Assembly (NCBI GenBank): GCA_003646305.1
Contig: QNFJ01000039.1
Coordinates: 1 to 13,281 of the forward strand
DNA from: Gammaproteobacteria bacterium
Lineage (GTDB): Bacteria; Pseudomonadota; Gammaproteobacteria; Methylococcales; UBA2780
Direction: 5' to 3'
Length of the DNA stretch: 13,281 nt
Each line of letters opens with the position of its first letter. Position 1 is the stretch's first letter. Made by a program: the position numbers and the translations under genes. Of this stretch, positions 1 through 6,657 are shown one piece after another. The notes under the pieces are model-generated. The model was not told where the DNA came from, did not search any database, and worked only from the letters and a program-made list of their open reading frames with translations.

Positions 1-1203
1 CGTGGCGGTGTTTCACTGCGTCCGGGTGATGGTGTCATCCACTCATGGTTAAACCGTATGTTGCTTCCTGATACCGTGGGTACAGGTGGTGATTCACATA
101 CACGTTTCCCACTCGGTATCTCATTCCCAGCCGGTTCTGGCCTGGTCGCTTTCGCAGCGGCAACAGGTGTGATGCCTCTGGATATGCCTGAATCGATTTT
201 GGTTCGTTTCTCGGGTGAAATGCAGCCGGGTATCACTTTGCGTGATCTGGTCAATGCGATTCCACTAAAGGCGATCGAACAGGGACTTTTGACCGTTGCT
301 AAAGAAGGTAAGGTCAATGCTTTCTCTGGTCGAATTCTTGAGATTGAAGGGCTTCCTGATCTTAAAGTTGAGCAGGCATTTGAGTTGTCTGATGCATCGG
401 CTGAGCGTTCTGCAGCAGGTTGCTCAATCAAGCTAAACAAAGAGCCTGTCATTGAGTATCTAAACTCTAACATTACTATGTTGAAGTGGATGATTGCCGA
501 AGGCTATGGCGATGCAAGAACAATCGCACGTCGTATCAAAGGGATGGAAGCGTGGTTGGCTAATCCTGAATTGATGGAAGCAGATGCTGATGCAGAGTAT
601 GCAGAAGTGATCGAAATCAACATGAGTGAGATTAAAGAGCCTATCCTGGCCTGCCCGAACGATCCTGATGATGTTAAAACACTGGCTGATGTTGCCGGTA
701 CCAAAATTGATGAAGTTTTCATTGGTTCTTGCATGACTAACATTGGCCACTTCCGTGCGGCGGCTAACTTGCTGAAAGAATTTGGTGGTTCATTGCCAAC
801 TCGCATGTGGGTTACGCCTCCAACGAAAATGGATGAAGCTCAACTGGTTGCAGAAGGGCTTTACAATGTATTCGGTACAGCAGGCGCTCGTACAGAAATG
901 CCAGGTTGTTCACTCTGTATGGGTAACCAGGCGCGTATTGCTGATAACTCAACAGCCATGTCGACTTCGACTCGTAACTTCCCTAACCGTTTAGGCACAG
1001 GGGCTGATGTTTATCTATCATCGGCAGAGTTGGCGGCGGTAGGCGCAATCCTGGGTAAAATTCCTACTTTTGATGAGTATATGGAATATGCACAGAAGAT
1101 TGAGCCAATGGCAGCAGAGACTTATCGCTATCTGAACTTTGATCAGATTGAAGAATATGTTGAAGAAGCTAAATCTGTAAATGTTGATGAAGTTGCTGCG
1201 TAA
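1..1203 (+). CDS. acnB: Aconitate hydratase B, 3' part (5' end outside window)
   Basis: This is the C-terminal 400 residues of the bifunctional aconitase B / 2-methylisocitrate dehydratase, which interconverts citrate and isocitrate in the TCA cycle and acts in the cytoplasm. The frame is open from base 1, well before the first internal ATG at 58, so the gene enters from the left. E. coli AcnB is about 865 residues, so slightly under half is present. The sequence is nearly collinear with the E. coli protein as I remember it. Visible landmarks are GTGGDSHTRFP near the start and the three 4Fe-4S ligand cysteines: GSCMTNIGH (Cys codon 730-732) and PGCSLCMGNQ (Cys codons 907-909 and 916-918). All three ligands are retained, so the enzyme should be active. 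The N-terminal HEAT-like and swivel domains lie upstream of the window. A strong terminator follows. Confidence 0.97.
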   Translation, partial: RGGVSLRPGDGVIHSWLNRMLLPDTVGTGGDSHTRFPLGISFPAGSGLVAFAAATGVMPLDMPESILVRFSGEMQPGITLRDLVNAIPLKAIEQGLLTVAKEGKVNAFSGRILEIEGLPDLKVEQAFELSDASAERSAAGCSIKLNKEPVIEYLNSNITMLKWMIAEGYGDARTIARRIKGMEAWLANPELMEADADAEYAEVIEINMSEIKEPILACPNDPDDVKTLADVAGTKIDEVFIGSCMTNIGHFRAAANLLKEFGGSLPTRMWVTPPTKMDEAQLVAEGLYNVFGTAGARTEMPGCSLCMGNQARIADNSTAMSTSTRNFPNRLGTGADVYLSSAELAAVGAILGKIPTFDEYMEYAQKIEPMAAETYRYLNFDQIEEYVEEAKSVNVDEVAA

Positions 1204-1240
1204 GTGCTGCTTTTATACCCATAGGGCATAAGTTTCATTG

Positions 1241-1266
1241 AAGCGGAAGGTAATGAGTTTCCGCTT
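1241..1266 (+). repeat. Inverted repeat / hairpin in the acnB 3' region
   Basis: AAGCGGAA at 1241-1248 pairs perfectly with TTCCGCTT at 1259-1266 around a 10-nt loop. No T-run follows, so it is not a stand-alone intrinsic terminator. It sits 37 nt after the acnB stop and 22 nt before the terminator stem. It could stabilise the mRNA 3' end or be a binding site; neither is shown by sequence alone. Confidence 0.5.
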
Positions 1267-1280
1267 AATTCAGCTTTAAC

Positions 1281-1321
1281 AAAAAAAAGCCCCGGTGAAT
1301 ATTTCTCATCGGGGCTTTTTT
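1281..1321 (+). terminator. Intrinsic terminator after acnB
   Basis: A 10-bp stem, GCCCCGGTGA (1289-1298) with TCATCGGGGC (1306-1315), has one G-U pair and a 7-nt loop. It is followed by six T (1316-1321) and preceded by eight A (1281-1288), which lengthen the stem and could let it act on the opposite strand too. It ends acnB transcription 27 nt before the next gene. Confidence 0.93.
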
Positions 1322-1347
1322 ATTTATTTTATATTTTAAAAATCAAA

Positions 1348-2151
1348 ATGATAGAGGACTTTTTTAAAGTAATTGAAGATTGTTTGATCTGCTGTGATGT
1401 TCAACAAAAGATAGCGAAAGTTGAAGCGGCATATCAACATTTTGGTTCGCAAAACCAGATTGGTGAACTCACACGTGATGGAGAAATAATTAAGCCTGCG
1501 GAGGTCGGTTTTCCAGAGCGCCCAGAACTCGTTCATCTGAAATTTTTACCGAAAAGAAGCTTTAAAGGTGAAGCGGGCAGAGCTGCCTTGCTTCATGCTA
1601 TCGCCCATATTGAATTTAATGCGATTAATCTGGCGCTGGATGCTGCATACCGATTTAGAGGAATGCCGGTTGAGTATTATCTGGATTGGTTGCGCATTGC
1701 AGATGATGAAGTTCGCCACTTTAAGTTGCTCGAAAAGCGTTTAGAAGATTACGGGGTACAATACGGTGATCTCCCCGCTCATCGTGGATTATGGGATATG
1801 GCTGAGAAGACTGCCCATTCCATATTAGAAAGAATGGCATTGATTCCGCGTTATATGGAGGCGCGTGGGTTGGATGTCACTCCAGGAATGATTCAGAAAC
1901 TGGAGTCTGTGGGCGATCAGGAAAGCGTCGCCATTTTAAAGATTATTCTCGAAGAAGAGGTGAGCCATGTTGAGGCAGGGTCTCGCTGGTTTAGCTATCT
2001 CTGTAATCTGGCTGGCCAGGAATCCGAAACAGCTTATTTTGAGATAATCACAAAGTATATGCCGGGCAATGCCCCCGGCTCGCTCAATGTTGAACTCCGT
2101 AAAAGAGCGGGCTTCAGTCAGCGAGAAATTGACCTGTTACAACAAAGGTAA
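1348..2151 (+). CDS. DUF455 ferritin-like domain protein
   Basis: A 267-residue protein of the DUF455 family (ferritin-like four-helix bundle, function not established). The most conserved stretch is residues 82-110, followed by YYLDWLRIADDEVRHFKLLE (about 110-129) and EKTAHSILERMALIPRYMEA. Candidate di-metal ligands in ferritin-like spacing are E89 (AHIEF), E121 and H124 (DEVRH), and E204 and H207 (EEEVSH); assigning them as ligands is my inference. The ATG at 1348 has no clear ribosome-binding site and lies just past the acnB terminator, so its promoter is either in the short A/T-rich gap or within the acnB 3' region. The stop is 4 nt before the NnrS start, so the two are almost surely co-transcribed. 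Some related genes carry other ferritin-like annotations; family membership is firm, function is not. Confidence 0.9.
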   Translation: MIEDFFKVIEDCLICCDVQQKIAKVEAAYQHFGSQNQIGELTRDGEIIKPAEVGFPERPELVHLKFLPKRSFKGEAGRAALLHAIAHIEFNAINLALDAAYRFRGMPVEYYLDWLRIADDEVRHFKLLEKRLEDYGVQYGDLPAHRGLWDMAEKTAHSILERMALIPRYMEARGLDVTPGMIQKLESVGDQESVAILKIILEEEVSHVEAGSRWFSYLCNLAGQESETAYFEIITKYMPGNAPGSLNVELRKRAGFSQREIDLLQQR

Positions 2152-2155
2152 GTTA

Positions 2156-3316
2156 ATGAATAAAGCAGTTAAGCCGTTATTAACAATTGGTTTTCGTCCC
2201 TTCTTTTTGATGGCGGGATTGTCCGCTGCTGTCTTTCTCCTTATATGGGGAGGCTTTATTCGGCACGGAATCTTTCCCGATAATTACTATAGTCCCGTCG
2301 GTTGGCATGCGCATGAGATGCTGTTCGGCTACGCACTGGCCGTGCTCAGTGGTTTTTTGCTAACTGCGATTAGAAACTGGACGGGGATGGACGTTGCGAG
2401 CGGCAATAAGCTGGCGATCTTAGCGGTTATCTGGCTGCTGGGACGCCTGGTTCCTTTTGCAAATGGTTTGTTGCCGGCTGAGCTTATCGCAGGGATTGAT
2501 CTGCTGTTTTTGCCCGTTCTGATCAGCTATCTCGCAATGCCTTTATGGACACAACGAAAAATACAAAACCTGCCTATTTTATTGTTATTGGCCGTGATGT
2601 TCGCTGCCAACCTGCTTTTTCACCTGACTGTATTAGGCTATACAGAGAGCGGTGTAACCCAGTCGCTTTATTTAACGATCGGTGTGGTGATGGTTTTTAT
2701 CGTCATTATTGCCGGTCGTGTTTTCCCTTTTTTTATACGTGGAGGGCTGCCTGGCTCGAACCCTATGGCCTGGCCAATAGTCGATAAACTTTCACTTTTT
2801 AGTATTGTTGGCCTGATGATCCTGAAGCCATTTTTCTATGAAACTTTGTTGTTCACTCTTTGTGCGGGGATCGCGATTCTCTCTAATATTGTTCGCATGA
2901 GTGGTTGGTACTGCCGAGGCATTTCAAAATTACCGCTGTTGTGGGTTCTTTTGACTGGATACAGTTGGTTGATAATTGGAATTGTTCTGGATGTGCTGGC
3001 CAGTTATCAGGCCGCACCTCCTCAGCTTGCACTTCATTCAATCACTGTTGGTGCGATTGGTGTGATTACGCTAGGCATGATGTCTAGAGTTGCGCTGGGC
3101 CATACAGGACGCCCCCTTATCGCGAGCCGCTCAATCACTATCGCTTTTGTGATGATTAACCTGGCTGTTTTTTCCAGAGTGATTATGCCTCTGCTTGTGC
3201 CCTCGCTCTATACGGACTGGCTGAGCCTGTCGAGTAGTTTATGGGTCATAGCTTTTTCGATTTTCACTGTCTATTACATGCCCATTCTCTTACGTAAACG
3301 GGCAGATAGCGTTTAG
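2156..3316 (+). CDS. nnrS: NnrS family membrane protein
   Basis: A 386-residue polytopic inner-membrane protein of the NnrS family, described in Rhodobacter as a haem- and copper-containing protein expressed with nitric-oxide-responsive genes and linked to protection from nitrosative stress. Family marks visible are GFRPFFL (12-18), WHAHEMLFGYA (50-60) with H51 and H53, GRVFPFFIRGG (187-197), LHSITVGAIG (293-302, H294) and MSRVALGHTGRP (309-320, H316). About a dozen hydrophobic segments fill the chain. The same frame is open further upstream (ATG at 2069), but I chose 2156 because an AAAGGTAAG ribosome-binding site lies at 2144-2152 and the protein then begins right at the conserved region. 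It follows the DUF455 gene with a 4-nt gap. No nitric oxide reductase or regulator gene is nearby. Length fits the family (about 390-400). Confidence 0.93.
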   Translation: MNKAVKPLLTIGFRPFFLMAGLSAAVFLLIWGGFIRHGIFPDNYYSPVGWHAHEMLFGYALAVLSGFLLTAIRNWTGMDVASGNKLAILAVIWLLGRLVPFANGLLPAELIAGIDLLFLPVLISYLAMPLWTQRKIQNLPILLLLAVMFAANLLFHLTVLGYTESGVTQSLYLTIGVVMVFIVIIAGRVFPFFIRGGLPGSNPMAWPIVDKLSLFSIVGLMILKPFFYETLLFTLCAGIAILSNIVRMSGWYCRGISKLPLLWVLLTGYSWLIIGIVLDVLASYQAAPPQLALHSITVGAIGVITLGMMSRVALGHTGRPLIASRSITIAFVMINLAVFSRVIMPLLVPSLYTDWLSLSSSLWVIAFSIFTVYYMPILLRKRADSV

Positions 3317-3457
3317 CGATTGATTAGACGCCTTAATGACCAAGGGACCACTATTTTCTCTTTCATCTGGCGTTATGGTGAATTGAAAATTTCGTTACAA
3401 TGGTCCGTGACGGGGCCGTACTATATGGCATCATTAATAAAAGGTTGATACGAAAAT
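3317..3457 (+). promoter_or_regulatory. Intergenic region, likely promoter of the ycaR-kdsB unit
   Basis: These 141 nt separate NnrS from the ycaR-kdsB group. A -10-like TACAAT is at 3396-3401 with only a poor -35 match (TTATGG, 3373-3378, 17-nt spacer). A 6-bp inverted repeat, GGACCA (3345-3350) and TGGTCC (3401-3406), brackets the region. I saw no terminator hairpin after NnrS, so readthrough is possible. The promoter assignment is weak. Confidence 0.3.
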
Positions 3458-3640
3458 ATGGATAATAAACTACTCGATATCCTGGTTTGCCCAGTTTGCA
3501 AAGGCTCTTTAATCTATAAAAAAGAGGACGACGAGCTTATTTGTAAATTTGACCGCTTGGCTTTTCCTGTTCAAGATGACATTCCGGTGATGCTTGAGGC
3601 TGAAGCGAGAGTGCTTTCAGTTGAGGAGCTTGAGAAATAA
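3458..3640 (+). CDS. ycaR: YcaR/Trm112-family small zinc-ribbon protein
   Basis: A 60-residue protein of the Trm112-like (UPF0434) family. It begins MDNKLLDILVCPVCKGSL and contains the CPVC knuckle (residues 11-14), then LICKFDRLAFPV and DDIPVMLEAEAR, closely matching E. coli YcaR in length and order. Eukaryotic and archaeal Trm112 proteins activate methyltransferases; the bacterial role is not settled. Its stop codon TAA directly abuts the kdsB ATG (zero-nucleotide gap), implying translational coupling, and the same order is seen in many gammaproteobacteria. AAAAGG at 3440-3445 is a possible ribosome-binding site, at a longer than usual distance. Confidence 0.94.
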   Translation: MDNKLLDILVCPVCKGSLIYKKEDDELICKFDRLAFPVQDDIPVMLEAEARVLSVEELEK

Positions 3641-4399
3641 ATGGCACCGTTTAAGGTCGTTATCCCGGCTAGATATGCATCGACAAGGCTTCCTGGAAAG
3701 CCTTTGCGTGAGATAGCCGGTAAGCCGATGATTCTACATGTCTGTGAAAAAGCTTTGCAGGCAGGTGCGGAGGAGGTGATTGTCGCGACCGATGACCTTC
3801 GTATTTATGAAGCGGTTAGTGCGGCGGGTGTTGAGTCAATTATGACTCAGGAAAACCATAATAGCGGAACAGAAAGAATTGCCGAAGTGGCAGCGATTAA
3901 GGGCTGGAAGGATTCTGAAATTGTTGTCAATTTACAGGGTGATGAGCCACTCATTCCACCTGCTTTAATCAAACGGAGCGCTGATGCTTTGGCGGCTCAG
4001 GAAAAGGCAGGAATAGCGACACTCTGCACCCCCATTGATTCAGTCGATGAACTATTCAATACGAATGCCGTCAAAGTGGTGCTTGATCATGCCGGTTATG
4101 CGCTCTACTTTAGTCGTGCTGCTATCCCTTGGGATCGTGATAATTTTTCGAAAGAGCGTAAAGAGATTCGAGCAACTTACTATCGACATGTTGGGATGTA
4201 TGCCTATACAGCGGGTTTTCTAAAACGATATATCAGTTGGCCAGAATCTGAACTGGAGCAGATTGAGTCACTCGAACAATTGAGGATTCTCTGGCAGGGG
4301 GAGGCGATCACCGTATCTGTTATTGATGAAATGCCAGAGGCAGGCGTTGATACAGAAGAAGATCTGGTGCGCGTTGACGCGTGGTTGCGTAAAGGTTAG
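3641..4399 (+). CDS. kdsB: 3-deoxy-manno-octulosonate cytidylyltransferase
   Basis: CMP-Kdo synthetase, 252 residues (E. coli 248). It activates Kdo with CTP to give CMP-Kdo, the donor for the inner core of lipopolysaccharide, and acts in the cytoplasm. Diagnostic motifs are IPARYASTRLPGKPL (8-22, nucleotide binding), VATDD (48-52), NLQGDEPLIP (97-106, with the Mg-binding D101), LYFSRAAIPWDRD in the middle and RHVGMYAYTAGFL plus LEQIESLEQLRIL in the C-terminal half, ending with the GVDTEEDL stretch. The start directly follows the ycaR stop. It proves an LPS-bearing Gram-negative envelope. In Pseudomonas and relatives the next gene is an LMW-PTP; here two membrane-protein genes follow instead. 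Confidence 0.98.
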   Translation: MAPFKVVIPARYASTRLPGKPLREIAGKPMILHVCEKALQAGAEEVIVATDDLRIYEAVSAAGVESIMTQENHNSGTERIAEVAAIKGWKDSEIVVNLQGDEPLIPPALIKRSADALAAQEKAGIATLCTPIDSVDELFNTNAVKVVLDHAGYALYFSRAAIPWDRDNFSKERKEIRATYYRHVGMYAYTAGFLKRYISWPESELEQIESLEQLRILWQGEAITVSVIDEMPEAGVDTEEDLVRVDAWLRKG

Positions 4400-4425
4400 A
4401 GCTGTTGTTTTAGAGAGGGTGAGTT

Positions 4426-4929
4426 ATGGAAGTGAATGAGCAACTCATTGTAAGTCTACAGGTTATTATTCGTTGGGCTGTCCGATTTTTAGCCATCTTA
4501 ATGGTATTTGTAATTGTGATGGGGGTTGTAGATGTTGCCTGGACGCTTTATCAAAAGCTAATCCAACCTCCCAGTTTTATTTTGACAATTACCGATATGT
4601 TGGCGACCTTTGGTGCTTTTATGGCGGTATTAATTGCAATAGAAATCTTTATTAACATCACCGTCTACCTGCGTGATGATGTTATCCACGTTAAGATTGT
4701 GATGGCAACAGCTTTAATGGCTATTGCCCGGAAAGTAATTATCTTAGACTTGGATAAGACAGAACCTGCTTACCTTTGGGGTATTGCTTCGGTGGTTATC
4801 GCAATCAGTATTGGTTATTGGCTTGTAGTTAAACTGCCAAAATCTGATCTTACTTTTGGCAAAGAAAAACAGACGAGGGAGCCGAATATAGATGCTTTCA
4901 GTTCTATAACATCAGAAAAACCTAAATAA
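4426..4929 (+). CDS. PsiE family membrane protein
   Basis: A 167-residue protein with a PsiE (phosphate-starvation-inducible E) domain. Four hydrophobic segments lie at about 17-40, 55-79, 88-107 and 116-136. The family hallmark is the stretch ending MATALMAIARKVIILD (93-108), preceded by IEIFINITVYLRDD. E. coli PsiE is about 136 residues; the extra 30 residues here form a charged, presumably cytoplasmic tail (KEKQTREPN...). The biochemical function of PsiE is unknown. The start is supported by a purine-rich GAGAGGGTGAG at 4413-4423. It lies 26 nt after kdsB and 26 nt before the DUF4010 gene, so it is probably in the same transcription unit. I did not see a recognisable pho box in the short gap, so phosphate control is not shown. 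Confidence 0.85.
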   Translation: MEVNEQLIVSLQVIIRWAVRFLAILMVFVIVMGVVDVAWTLYQKLIQPPSFILTITDMLATFGAFMAVLIAIEIFINITVYLRDDVIHVKIVMATALMAIARKVIILDLDKTEPAYLWGIASVVIAISIGYWLVVKLPKSDLTFGKEKQTREPNIDAFSSITSEKPK

Positions 4930-4955
4930 TCAGCTTAGCTTCAAGGAGCGATCTA

Positions 4956-6218
4956 TTGAACGATTTTGCAGATGCTGAAAAAATTATTCTACTAGCTTCT
5001 GCGCTTGCAATAGGTCTCTTGATCGGGATTGAGAGAGGCTGGAAATCGCGTGAAGAAAAAGAGGGAGAGCGAGTAGCTGGCCTGCGCACATATGGTCTAA
5101 CTGGCCTGCTAGGAGGGAGTGCTGGGCTACTATCTCAGTACCTTGGAGCAATCGTATTTGGCTTTGTTTTTCTGGGATTCGCGGGAGCGGTGACCGTTGC
5201 GTATGTGATACAGAGGCGCACCAGAGGAGATGCTAGTATCACAAGCATCATCACAATGCTGTTAACATTTTTACTGGGGGCGCTAGCAACATTAGGGCAC
5301 GTAAACCTTGCCGCTTCAGCAGCAGTAATAACCGCATTGTTATTGAGATTTAAAGATGTCTTGCATGGCTGGTTGAGGCGTTTAGAGGTACATGAGCTGC
5401 ATGCTGCATTGCAGCTCCTTTTAATTTCCATTGTGCTTTTACCCATTCTTCCCGATCAGGGTTATGGTCCTTGGCAAGCTTTTAATCCATACGAAACATG
5501 GTGGATGGTTGTTTTGATTGCTAGTATTTCCTTTATTGGCTATTTCATTATGAAGATTGCCGGACCAGATAAAGGTGTAATCCTAACAGCCTTGGCTGCC
5601 GGAATGCTCTCATCTACGGCACTAACACTGCACTTTTCGCGTCTAGCTAAAAAACATGAGGGAATGGATAGCCTTTTGGCAGCGGGAATTTTAGTGGCAT
5701 GTGGAACCATGTTTCCACGTATTGTATTGATCTCAACGTTGATTAACCCTGCATTATTTGAGGTTATCGTTTACCCAATGGCCGTGATGGCGTTGCTTAC
5801 CTTTTCTTTAGCAGCTGTTATGTGGCATCAGCACACCGATTATCAGCCCGATAAGCTGACTCATATGAACAATCCTTTAGCGCTAAAGTCAGCACTTATT
5901 TTTGGTGTCATACTGGTACTTGTGGCACTTTTAGGCAATGCTGCAATACATTTTTTTGGTGAGACGGGAATTTATTTGCTTGCTGCTTTGTCTGGTATCG
6001 CAGATGTTGACCCCATTAATTTGACGCTATCTAGAATGAGCAGTACAGAGTTGTCTATAGATGTTGCTGTTTTAGGCATCGTTATCGCCTCTGTTTCCAA
6101 TACCTTGGTCAAGGCGCTGCTCGCTCTGTTTATAGGAGGCGCAACCATAGGGATGAAAACTTTACTGCCACTATTTGTAGTGGCAGGGTCTGGGCTAACC
6201 GTGGCTTTTTTGTTATAA
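4956..6218 (+). CDS. MgtC/SapB-DUF4010 family membrane protein
   Basis: A 420-residue polytopic inner-membrane protein. The N-terminal part (about 10-135) is an MgtC/SapB-like domain with ALAIGLLIGIERGWK (16-30), the conserved GLRTYGLTGLLGG (42-54) and a TRGDASITSIITMLLTFLLG-like segment. The C-terminal part (about 180-395) is a DUF4010 domain with GPDKGVILTALAAGMLSSTA and ALSGIADVDPINLTLS. Such two-domain proteins are common in proteobacteria; their substrate is unknown. The start is TTG at 4956, chosen because AAGGAG at 4943-4948 is 7 nt upstream. The gap to the PsiE gene is 26 nt. No clear terminator hairpin follows its stop. Confidence 0.88.
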   Translation: MNDFADAEKIILLASALAIGLLIGIERGWKSREEKEGERVAGLRTYGLTGLLGGSAGLLSQYLGAIVFGFVFLGFAGAVTVAYVIQRRTRGDASITSIITMLLTFLLGALATLGHVNLAASAAVITALLLRFKDVLHGWLRRLEVHELHAALQLLLISIVLLPILPDQGYGPWQAFNPYETWWMVVLIASISFIGYFIMKIAGPDKGVILTALAAGMLSSTALTLHFSRLAKKHEGMDSLLAAGILVACGTMFPRIVLISTLINPALFEVIVYPMAVMALLTFSLAAVMWHQHTDYQPDKLTHMNNPLALKSALIFGVILVLVALLGNAAIHFFGETGIYLLAALSGIADVDPINLTLSRMSSTELSIDVAVLGIVIASVSNTLVKALLALFIGGATIGMKTLLPLFVVAGSGLTVAFLL

Positions 6219-6297
6219 ATAGACGTATATAACAGGCTCTGGTGGCTCTGGTAAGAGTTAGTTTTTTATTTAAACAGTTAAAGCTTATCAGTAGTAG

Positions 6298-6339
6298 ATG
6301 AAGATACTTTTTGTTTGTATGGGCGGCACGCAAATATAA
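6298..6339 (+). pseudogene. Probable 5' remnant of an LMW protein tyrosine phosphatase gene
   Basis: ATG at 6298 opens a 13-codon frame reading MKILFVCMGGTQI and then stops. The first nine residues are the standard N-terminus of low-molecular-weight PTPs (hydrophobic beta strand plus VCMG, the start of the CX5R phosphate loop). The match then breaks off before the catalytic arginine. Against the intact gene at 11087, 21 of 27 bases match over the shared nine codons, including GTTTGTATGGGC identical in both. The codon differences are mostly synonymous, as in diverged coding sequence. It lacks a good ribosome-binding site. Chance resemblance is possible given the short length, but the motif and the location downstream of kdsB favour a relic. 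Confidence 0.5.
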
Positions 6340-6596
6340 ATCTATACCATATTGAATATAATAAATAATTGTTTGCGTGAAATACCACGTAATTTCCCCT
6401 CTGGCGCTAAGCGCACGACGGGTAAATAGTGCGGCCTTATCGCTACCTGGGACTAACCGCCTTCGTTTCACTCTCCATGGCAGTCAGCGTATGTTGAAAA
6501 AGGATCAGAAAGAAGAGGAGTAATCGTTTATAGCTGCGAGTTGATTTTGGCGACCTGGGTGTCCTAAAACCTTTCACGAAGTAACAACTCACAGAG

Positions 6597-6640
6597 AAAA
6601 CAAAGGCTCTCAGCATTTCGATGTTGAGAGCCTTTTGTTT
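6597..6640. terminator. Bidirectional intrinsic terminator at the end of the efflux operon
   Basis: AAAGGCTCTCAGCAT (6602-6616) pairs with ATGTTGAGAGCCTTT (6621-6635), 15 bp with one G-U pair, around a TTCG loop (6617-6620). Both flanks are A- or T-rich (AAAAC before, TGTTT after), so it can act on either strand. On the minus strand it lies 18 nt after the RND permease stop; on the plus strand it would end readthrough from the DUF4010 gene. Confidence 0.92.
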
Positions 6641-6657
6641 GAACCATCTTCCCTTGA

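Larger units (their letters stand above)
6219..6657. other. Gene-free stretch after DUF4010 with remnant-like sequence
   Basis: These 439 nt contain no complete gene. They hold, in order: a tandem 9-bp repeat GGCTCTGGT twice (6235-6252); an LMW-PTP-like 5' scrap (6298-6339); an A/T-rich piece (6340-6371) bracketed by CACGCAAA (6327-6334) and its complement TTTGCGTG (6372-6379); a G/C-richer block (about 6385-6490) that is open on both strands, with a plus-strand frame of 53 codons from 6365 to the TAA at 6521-6523 that has no start at its beginning and ends MLKKDQKEEE; and a terminator (6597-6640). The block may be decayed mobile or gene sequence, but I recognise no family in it. Confidence 0.6.

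Noticed and set aside
2069..2155. Upstream start for NnrS
   Set aside because: It would overlap the DUF455 coding region by 83 nt and add a hydrophilic extension before the conserved start; 2156 has a good ribosome-binding site.
5135..5446. Minus-strand open frame of 103 codons inside the DUF4010 gene
   Set aside because: It is a shadow of a well-supported membrane protein gene and has no family features.
6235..6252. Tandem GGCTCTGGT repeat as a repeat array
   Set aside because: Only two 9-bp units, with no further copies nearby; likely chance.
6395..6470. Integron attC-like site
   Set aside because: GTTAG is present on the minus strand, but the full core-site consensus and paired partner are absent.
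6130..6471. Minus-strand open frame of 113 codons as a gene
   Set aside because: It overlaps the DUF4010 3' end antisense, has no family resemblance I recognise and no clear ribosome-binding site; its central part is noted as an unexplained block instead.
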